Origin: an uncultured Azohydromonas sp.
Lineage (GTDB): Bacteria; Pseudomonadota; Gammaproteobacteria; Burkholderiales; Burkholderiaceae_C
Length of the DNA: 27,770 nucleotides
Assembly: GCF_937926365.1 (NCBI RefSeq)
Contig: NZ_CALAOH010000087.1
Coordinates: forward strand, 1 to 27,770
Reading direction: 5' to 3'
The notes under the pieces are model-generated. The model ran no database searches. It was not told where the DNA came from and worked only from the letters and a program-made list of their open reading frames with translations. Position numbers and translations under genes: made by a program. Positions 1-4,703 of the stretch are shown here, piece by piece. Each line of letters starts with the position of its first letter. The stretch's first letter is position 1.

Positions 1-132
1 CTGCAGCGCCATCTGGCGCCGCGCATCGCGCAGGTTGTGCGCCGTGGCCACGGTGAAATGCTCGGCCGCGATGAGGGCCGCCATCATCTGGGCCGAGTCC
101 GTGTCGTCGTCGACGATCAAGGCATGACTCAA
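1..132 (-). CDS. Response regulator, N-terminal fragment (runs off the window)
   Basis: The first 44 codons of a minus-strand gene are present. They read as the start of a CheY-like receiver domain: a hydrophobic beta strand (ALIVDDD) carrying the acidic pocket residues, then a helix (SAQMMAALIAAE) and the second strand. The phospho-acceptor Asp and any output domain lie outside the window. I chose the TTG at 132-130 because a good Shine-Dalgarno (AGGAG) sits seven bases upstream and no ATG in this frame fits. The opening resembles NtrC-type sigma-54-dependent regulators of Burkholderiales, but the output class cannot be confirmed here. It is divergent from the hydrolase gene starting at 202, with only 69 bp between the two starts. 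Confidence 0.75.
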   Translation of the reverse strand, partial: MSHALIVDDDTDSAQMMAALIAAEHFTVATAHNLRDARRQMALQ

Positions 133-201
133 GTGATTTCTCCTCTACTGACGGGGTCGTGTACGGCACGGCCCCGGGAACTGAAGTTGCCGCAAGGGCG
201 C

Positions 202-924
202 ATGGACGTGAACCCCCCTCGACGTCCGGCGCTGACCATCGGCGCCGGAGACAACACATTGCCCCGGAGCCACAGCGTCCTGTTGCTGGTGGACTTCATC
301 AATCCGCTTCAGTTCACGGGTGCTGACAGTATCGCGCCCGCGGCCCTGCGGGCGGCGCGCTGTACAGCCCGTTTGAAACAGGTGCTTTCACAACGAGGCG
401 TACCGGCCGTGTACGCCAACGACAACTATGGCACCTGGCGGTCGCAGTTCAGCGACGTGTTGAACTACTGCAAGGGGTTGCCGGGTGAGGCCGGTGAGAT
501 CGCCCGGTTGCTGGCACCGGCCGAATGCGACTTGAGCATTCTCAAGCCGCGCCATTCCGGGTTCTATGCCACGCCGCTGGAGCTGCTGCTGACCCAGATG
601 CATGCCCATGAGCTCATCGTGGTCGGATTGTCAGCCGACATGTGCGTGCAGCTCACGGCCATGGATGCCTACCTGCGCGGCTACTCGGTGTGGGCGCCAG
701 CGGACTGTACCGCCGCGGAGACACCCGAGCGCAAGCGCGAGGCGCTGGCCTACATCGAGCGCGTGTTCAAGGCCGACATCCGCGACAGCACTGAGCTGGA
801 CCGCCGGCCGCAGGGCAGAGCGATGCGCGAACAACAAGAAAAAGGTGGGGAAAACGGGGGCGGGCAAGCGTGTGAAGCCGATGCGGGCAGCACTGCGGCG
901 GCACACCGTTTGCCTCAGCGTTGA
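202..924 (+). CDS. Isochorismatase-family cysteine hydrolase
   Basis: A 240-residue protein with the isochorismatase/nicotinamidase fold. The expected Asp-Lys-Cys triad is visible: Asp31 in LLLVDFIN, Lys115 in ILKPRHSGFY and Cys148 in LSADMCVQ, the Cys lying just before the usual helix (TAMDAYLRGY). The family hydrolyses C-N or ether bonds in small molecules such as nicotinamide, isochorismate or N-carbamoyl compounds; the substrate here cannot be told. I placed the start at the ATG at 202, after a weak AGGG, because upstream in-frame codons overlap the divergent response regulator. About 40 C-terminal residues beyond the fold are charged and Gly/Gln-rich and look disordered. It precedes small stress-type membrane genes but is not obviously co-transcribed with them. 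Confidence 0.85.
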   Translation: MDVNPPRRPALTIGAGDNTLPRSHSVLLLVDFINPLQFTGADSIAPAALRAARCTARLKQVLSQRGVPAVYANDNYGTWRSQFSDVLNYCKGLPGEAGEIARLLAPAECDLSILKPRHSGFYATPLELLLTQMHAHELIVVGLSADMCVQLTAMDAYLRGYSVWAPADCTAAETPERKREALAYIERVFKADIRDSTELDRRPQGRAMREQQEKGGENGGGQACEADAGSTAAAHRLPQR

Positions 925-984
925 CACGGGACTCGCGCATCAAGGCGCCGTTCTGCAACCTCTGAAACGTAGGAGTAATGCACC

Positions 985-1257
985 ATGATCAACCTGATTG
1001 TCTGGCTGTTCGTTGGCGGTCTGATTGGCTGGGTAGCCAGTCTGATGATGCGCACTGATGCCCAACAGGGCATGTTCCTCAACGTGATCGTCGGTATTGT
1101 CGGCGCCGCGTTGGCGGGCTGGTTCATCTCGCCGCTGGTGGGCATCCCGTCCATCAATCAGAACTCGTTCAGCATCGGCTCGTTGTTGGTGTCACTGGTG
1201 GGCGCCGTGGTCTTGTTGGCCATCGTCAACCTCGTGCGCAGGGGCAGCGTGCGATAA
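985..1257 (+). CDS. GlsB/YeaQ/YmgE-family stress membrane protein
   Basis: A 90-residue, almost entirely hydrophobic protein with three predicted membrane segments (about residues 3-20, 29-49 and 64-85) separated by short loops. The first segment has the Gly-rich helix pattern of the family (LFVGGLIGWVASLMM). A second Gly-rich helix (NVIVGIVGAALAGWF) is also typical of what older databases call transglycosylase-associated proteins. Members are inner-membrane proteins often induced by general or acid stress; no enzymatic activity is established. The ATG at 985 has an AGGAG at 971-975 at suitable distance. The length is normal for the family, and the call is secure at family level only. Confidence 0.9.
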   Translation: MINLIVWLFVGGLIGWVASLMMRTDAQQGMFLNVIVGIVGAALAGWFISPLVGIPSINQNSFSIGSLLVSLVGAVVLLAIVNLVRRGSVR

Positions 1258-1293
1258 GGCAGTCCACGGCAACCTTACCGAGCTTCCCGCGGC

Positions 1294-1329
1294 CGTCCCG
1301 ATGCCGCCGTTATATGCTGCATCGGGACG
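1294..1329. repeat. 11-bp inverted repeat upstream of the Ser/Gly-rich gene
   Basis: Perfect arms CGTCCCGATGC (1294-1304) and GCATCGGGACG (1319-1329) flank a 14-base AT-richer loop containing TTATAT. It lies in the 135-bp gap between the GlsB-like gene and the YqjD-like gene. There is no T-tract, so it is not a classic intrinsic terminator. It could be an mRNA hairpin or an operator covering a promoter. Confidence 0.45.
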
Positions 1330-1392
1330 TGCCACGTCCTTCCGTCGGCCAGTGCCGACACTCCACGCGTCCTAAAGCACAGGAGAGTAACC

Positions 1393-1929
1393 ATGGCCTC
1401 CACTTCCAGCCCCTTCCCGACTTCCGGCAGCTCCGGCACGACCGGTACCGGCTCCACGCTGGGCACCGGTTCCACGCTGGGCAGCAGCGGCATGAGCGGT
1501 ACGGGCGACAGCTCCAGCAGCCTGTCCTCCGCCTCCTCCGGGATGTCCTCTTCGGGCATGTCCTCCTCTTCCGGCATGGGCTCCTCTTCCTCCGGCATGT
1601 CGGCCACCGGCGGCGGCCTCTCGGGCAGCGGCAACAGCGCGATGACCGGCGGCAACGCCCAGGGCGGCGCCTCGATGGACCGCATGGTGCAAAGCGCGCA
1701 CGAGGCGGTGGACCGCTTCGCCGAGAAGGCCGGCCCGGCCCTGGACAAGCTGCGCAGCACCATGGGCAGCGCCACGGAGAAGCTGCCCATGAGCCGCGAC
1801 GAGCTCAGCGCCATGCAAGAGGAGTGGGTGTCGAGCCTGCGCGAGACGGTGCGTGAGCACCCGATTGCCTCCCTGGCCGTGGCTGCGGCTGCGGGCGTCC
1901 TGCTCAGCCGCATGCTGTCCTCTCGCTGA
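1393..1929 (+). CDS. YqjD/ElaB (DUF883)-like membrane-anchored protein with Ser/Gly/Met-rich N-terminus
   Basis: A 178-residue protein in two parts. Residues 1 to about 92 are extremely low in complexity, built from Ser, Gly, Thr and Met. The C-terminal half is helical and ends in REHPIASLAVAAAAGVLLSR, the conserved tail of YqjD/ElaB/YgaM proteins: an amphipathic helix, then a Gly/Ala membrane segment and terminal arginines. In E. coli these proteins anchor to the inner membrane by this tail and bind ribosomes in stationary phase; that is family knowledge, not shown here. An AGGAG at 1381-1385 supports the ATG at 1393. The stop overlaps the start of the next gene (TGATG), so the two are translationally coupled. 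The family is usually about 100 residues, so the N-terminal extension is unusual. Confidence 0.8.
   Translation: MASTSSPFPTSGSSGTTGTGSTLGTGSTLGSSGMSGTGDSSSSLSSASSGMSSSGMSSSSGMGSSSSGMSATGGGLSGSGNSAMTGGNAQGGASMDRMVQSAHEAVDRFAEKAGPALDKLRSTMGSATEKLPMSRDELSAMQEEWVSSLRETVREHPIASLAVAAAAGVLLSRMLSSR
1447..1482 (+). repeat. Tandem 18-bp repeat inside the Ser/Gly-rich coding region
   Basis: Two adjacent 18-bp units beginning ACCGG and ending CCACGCTGGGC differ at one base. Further on (about 1530-1610) a looser repeat of serine codons followed by GGCATG recurs five or so times. Both are in frame, so changes in repeat number would lengthen or shorten the disordered N-terminus without shifting the frame. 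Confidence 0.7.
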
Positions 1930-2462
1930 TGGACGGCCTGCAGCCCCAGCCTTCCGCGCAGGCCGCTCCCCAGGCTACCGCCCAGGCCGATCCGGCCCAG
2001 GCGGGCCCTGACGGCCTGACCTCCGATTCCTTGTGGGACAACGTCAAGCTGCTGCTGCGCGATCTCCCGGGCCTGGTGAGCGACCGCGTGCATCTGCTGG
2101 CGCTGGAGCTCAAGCGTTCGGGGCTGGCGCTGGCGCAGATGGTCGGACTGGTGGTGGCCGCGGGGGTGCTGCTGTGCACCGCGTGGCTGGCGCTGTGGAC
2201 GGGCATTGGCGTGGCGCTGGTCCAGGCCGGCGTGGCCTGGGGCTGGACGCTGCTGCTGATCCTGCTGATCAACCTGGGCGCGGCCTGGCTGGCCGTCAAG
2301 CGCGCGCTGGCGCTGGCGCGGTTCCTGGCCCTGCCGGCGACGCTGCGGCGGCTGACGCTGTCCACGCCCACCTCGTCCTCGCGCCGTGGCGGCGCCGGGA
2401 CCCCCACCGATTCGACAGGAACCTCCGATGAGCGCGCAGCTTCAGCCGCCGGCACGCCCTGA
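1929..2462 (+). CDS. YqjE-like phage-holin-fold membrane protein
   Basis: A 177-residue protein. After a roughly 30-residue Ala/Gln-rich leader comes an amphipathic segment (SLWDNVKLLLRDLPGLVSDRV) and then two strongly hydrophobic stretches at about residues 69-95 and 99-125. This matches the YqjE / phage holin 3-6 family, inner-membrane proteins of unknown function with two close membrane helices. The C-terminal 50 residues are Ser/Thr/Gly-rich and probably disordered. The start overlaps the preceding stop by one base, and the end overlaps the next gene by 35 bp. The order YqjD-like, YqjE-like and then a YqjK-like N-terminus copies the E. coli yqjDEK order, which strengthens the assignment. 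It is not evidence for a prophage: no lysis or structural phage genes are nearby. Confidence 0.82.
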   Translation: MDGLQPQPSAQAAPQATAQADPAQAGPDGLTSDSLWDNVKLLLRDLPGLVSDRVHLLALELKRSGLALAQMVGLVVAAGVLLCTAWLALWTGIGVALVQAGVAWGWTLLLILLINLGAAWLAVKRALALARFLALPATLRRLTLSTPTSSSRRGGAGTPTDSTGTSDERAASAAGTP

Positions 2463-3342
2463 GGCCCCGGCCGGCATCGTGCCGGCCAGCCTGGACCAGC
2501 AGATCATGGCGGCCGAGATAGCCATCCTCGCTCGCGAGCAGCGGTTGCGTCTGCAAGCAAGCCGCATCAGCGAGCAGATTCACCAGAAGCTGCCCGCGCT
2601 GGGCGCGGGCGCGGCCAGCATGGCCGGCGGCGTGGTGCTGCGCCGGCTCTTCCGCCAGCGCCGCGGCGTGGCCGACACCGGCGGCGCCGTGAGCACCGGC
2701 ACCAACTGGCTGGCGCACCTGCCCTGGGCACAGCTCAGCGCCTTCATCTGGCCGCTGCTACCGCTGGCGGTGCGCAACCGGTTCAATCCCAAGCTCGTGG
2801 CCGGGCTCATGGCCACCGCCGTGCCGCTGGCCGTGGCGCACTTCAAGGTCGCGCGCCAGGCGCCGGTGACCACCGCCCCGCTGCTGGACCTGCGCCGCTA
2901 CGCCGGGCGCTGGTACGAGATCGCGCGGCTGCCATTGCGCACCGAAGACCAGTGCGACAGCGACGTGACCGCCACCTACACGCTGTTGCGCGGCGGCCGG
3001 GTGCGGGTGGTCAACAGCTGCTACACGCGCGACGGCGTGCAGGAGGAAGTGCGTGGCATCGCCCGCGCCACCGGTGGCGACGGTGCCAAGCTCGAAGTGA
3101 GCTTCGCGCCCCGGGCGCTGCGCTGGCTGCCCGGCTCCTGGGCGCCGTACTGGGTGCTGCACGTGGACCCGGACTACGGCGCCGCCGTGGTCGGCACGCC
3201 CGACCGCAAGCATCTGTGGCTGCTGTCGCGCACGCCGTTGATGGACGACTCGCAGCTGCAGCGCCTGCTGCTGCACGCACGTGCCCAGGGCTTCGACACC
3301 ACGAAGCTGATGCGCACGCCCCAGGGCCTGCACGCTTCCTGA
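2428..3342 (+). CDS. YqjK-like helical domain fused to bacterial lipocalin (Blc type)
   Basis: A 304-residue protein. Residues 20-75 form a charged helix followed by a Gly/Ala stretch and LRRLFRQRR, resembling the small YqjK/DUF3618-type proteins that follow yqjE. Residues 98-140 contain hydrophobic stretches (AFIWPLLPLAV and VAGLMATAVPLAVA) that may anchor it. From about 150 a lipocalin domain begins: LDLRRYAGRWYEIARLP carries the G-x-W signature (Gly160, Trp162). The DQCDSDVTATY and VVNSCYTRDG segments give two Cys (176 and 198), and LWLLSRTP lies near the end, all as in Blc lipocalins that bind lysophospholipids or fatty acids. I chose the ATG at 2428, with AGGA at 2416-2419, over an in-frame ATG 42 bp upstream. 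Normal Blc proteins have a lipoprotein signal peptide; none is visible here. Confidence 0.82.
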   Translation: MSAQLQPPARPEAPAGIVPASLDQQIMAAEIAILAREQRLRLQASRISEQIHQKLPALGAGAASMAGGVVLRRLFRQRRGVADTGGAVSTGTNWLAHLPWAQLSAFIWPLLPLAVRNRFNPKLVAGLMATAVPLAVAHFKVARQAPVTTAPLLDLRRYAGRWYEIARLPLRTEDQCDSDVTATYTLLRGGRVRVVNSCYTRDGVQEEVRGIARATGGDGAKLEVSFAPRALRWLPGSWAPYWVLHVDPDYGAAVVGTPDRKHLWLLSRTPLMDDSQLQRLLLHARAQGFDTTKLMRTPQGLHAS

Positions 3343-3358
3343 GACGGTGAGAGGGCTG

Positions 3359-3401
3359 GCGCCCCGGCCTGCCCTGCGGCAGGCCGGGGCGCGCTATTTT
3401 T
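3359..3401 (+). terminator. Intrinsic terminator after the yqjDE-lipocalin unit
   Basis: A perfect 15-bp GC-rich stem (3359-3373 paired with 3378-3392) with a CTGC loop is followed by CTATTTTT. It lies 17 bp after the lipocalin stop codon and points in the same direction, so it should end that operon before the convergent Gln-rich gene. Confidence 0.92.
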
Positions 3402-3441
3402 GCGGCTGCGCCAGCCTGGCGGCGGCGCAGCCGCTCAACGA

Positions 3442-3831
3442 TCACCCGCCCCGATGCGGCGCGTTGGCCGAGTCGTCGTTGCTGTTGGTGCGCCCGGCGC
3501 TCTGGCCCATCTGGTCATGGCCGCTGGAGTGGGGCTGCAGCGTCTGGTGCGAGCCGCTGACCGCCGGGTTCTGCGGTCCCTTGCTGCCGGGCTGCAGCGT
3601 GCCGCCGGCAGCCTGCTGATGCTGCTGCGCGGCGCCGCCGCCTTCCTGCTGCGCCGATTTCCGCTGCTGCGCCTGGCGCACCGCCTCCTGCAGGTTCTGC
3701 TGCTGCGGCTGCTGTGAGGACTGCCCGGACTGCGGCGAGCCCTGTTGCTGCTGGCGGTTCGTGCCGGCGTCGGAGGGGTTGTTGCCCATCTGCTCTTCCT
3801 TGCCCTTGTCCGGGTCCTGTTCGCGGGTCAT
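3442..3831 (-). CDS. Gln-rich, probably disordered hypothetical protein
   Basis: A 129-residue hydrophilic protein dominated by Gln, Ser, Gly and Asn, with no hydrophobic segment and no recognisable domain. A short central helix-like stretch (LQEAVRQAQQRKSAQQE) is the only part likely to fold. The start at the ATG at 3831 has GGAG six bases upstream; longer in-frame extensions run through the divergent gene and are rejected. It is divergent from the acidic protein gene at 3956 with a 124-bp shared upstream region. I do not recognise the family. Composition like this recurs among small stress-induced proteins of soil proteobacteria, but no function can be assigned. Confidence 0.7.
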   Translation of the reverse strand: MTREQDPDKGKEEQMGNNPSDAGTNRQQQQGSPQSGQSSQQPQQQNLQEAVRQAQQRKSAQQEGGGAAQQHQQAAGGTLQPGSKGPQNPAVSGSHQTLQPHSSGHDQMGQSAGRTNSNDDSANAPHRGG

Positions 3832-3955
3832 GGTGGTCTCCGTGGGAGTGGGGCAGCCCCGCAGGGCTGCATGCCTCGGCGTCGGCAACGCCTGTGCCCA
3901 GCGCCGCGCGGCATGGCGCTTGCCGACTTCAGGCAAGTTCAAGGAGCACAGCACC

Positions 3956-4522
3956 ATGGCCACCAGTTCCATCCTCGGTACCGACCAGACCCCCACGCCC
4001 GTTGAGGGCCGCGACACGAAGGCGCTGGGGCCCAGCGACACCACGGACAGCGGCAGCGACATCGCCGGGCTGGAGGACGACCTCAATCCGGGCGGCGCGC
4101 TGGACTCCGTCGCCGAGCCCGACAGCCTGCGGCCCATGACCTCGCCCGAGAGCCTGACGGCCGACAGCGACTCCCAGGGCTCCGGCGAGCGCCGCAGCGC
4201 CGGCAGCGATGCCGGCCGGGAAGCCGCCGACATCGCGCCGGACTCCATCCAGACCGTGGGCGACATCGACCCGCTGGTGGACGGTGACTTCAACGGCGAC
4301 GCCAGCGCCGGCCTCTCGCCCGAGGAAGCGCGCGCCCGCGAGGACGCCGCCGCCGACATGGTCAACGCCGCCACGCTGGAGGACGACGACGACCTCGACG
4401 AGGAGGAGGAAGCCGACGCCAACGTCGAGGAAGGAGAAGAAGGGCTGGAGTCCGATGACAGCGGCGACGTGCCGGACCTGGGGGACGCGGGGGAGGATGA
4501 CGAGGAGGCGGACGGGCGCTGA
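3956..4522 (+). CDS. Acidic, probably disordered hypothetical protein
   Basis: A 188-residue protein with very high Asp, Glu, Ser and Gly content. The last 60 residues are nearly all acidic, including LEDDDDLDEEEEADANVEEG. There is no signal peptide, membrane segment or catalytic motif. AAGGAG at 3941-3946 supports the ATG at 3956. The predicted product is strongly negative and intrinsically disordered. Such proteins may act as hydration, desiccation or nucleoprotein chaperones, but that is only a guess from composition. It is divergently paired with the Gln-rich gene. The reading frame keeps typical high-GC codon bias along its length, so it is probably a real gene. Confidence 0.7.
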   Translation: MATSSILGTDQTPTPVEGRDTKALGPSDTTDSGSDIAGLEDDLNPGGALDSVAEPDSLRPMTSPESLTADSDSQGSGERRSAGSDAGREAADIAPDSIQTVGDIDPLVDGDFNGDASAGLSPEEARAREDAAADMVNAATLEDDDDLDEEEEADANVEEGEEGLESDDSGDVPDLGDAGEDDEEADGR

Positions 4523-4592
4523 GGCCTGGGACGCTGCATTCGCTGGGCCTGCGCCGGTATTGATCGACGCAAAGCGCAGGCTGTCAGTCACT

Positions 4593-4628
4593 ACGCCGTC
4601 ATCCCGGCTTTCGCCGGGATGACGGCGT
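4593..4628. repeat. REP-like palindromic hairpin
   Basis: Perfect 16-bp arms (4593-4608 and 4613-4628) around a TTTC loop, built on the GTCATCCCGGC motif. It lies in the 181-bp convergent gap between the acidic-protein gene and the sensor kinase gene. It belongs to the same general class as the hairpin at 25253-25282. A short C/T-rich stretch follows; it may also serve as a bidirectional transcription stop. Confidence 0.8.
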
Positions 4629-4703
4629 TCCTTCTTCGGCCGGCTTTGTCACGCGAGGTCCACCGGCAGGCCGCCGCTTCCCCGCCCAGTGCCGGGCTGT
4701 CCC

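Noticed and set aside
921..943. TTGACA overlapping the stop of the isochorismatase-like gene as a -35 element
   Set aside because: No acceptable -10 hexamer lies 16-18 bases downstream; that position reads GGCGCC.
1447..1620. Possible CRISPR or minisatellite array
   Set aside because: The repeats are in frame within a coding sequence, imperfect and without spacers; they encode the Ser/Gly/Met tract.
1929..2462. Holin-fold gene as evidence of a prophage
   Set aside because: YqjE-type proteins share the holin family name but are chromosomal. No endolysin, capsid, integrase or attachment site is nearby.
3919..3937. CTTGCC/GGCAAG inverted repeat just upstream of the acidic-protein gene as a defined operator
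   Set aside because: Six-base arms with a seven-base loop are too weak alone; mentioned only as part of the divergent region.
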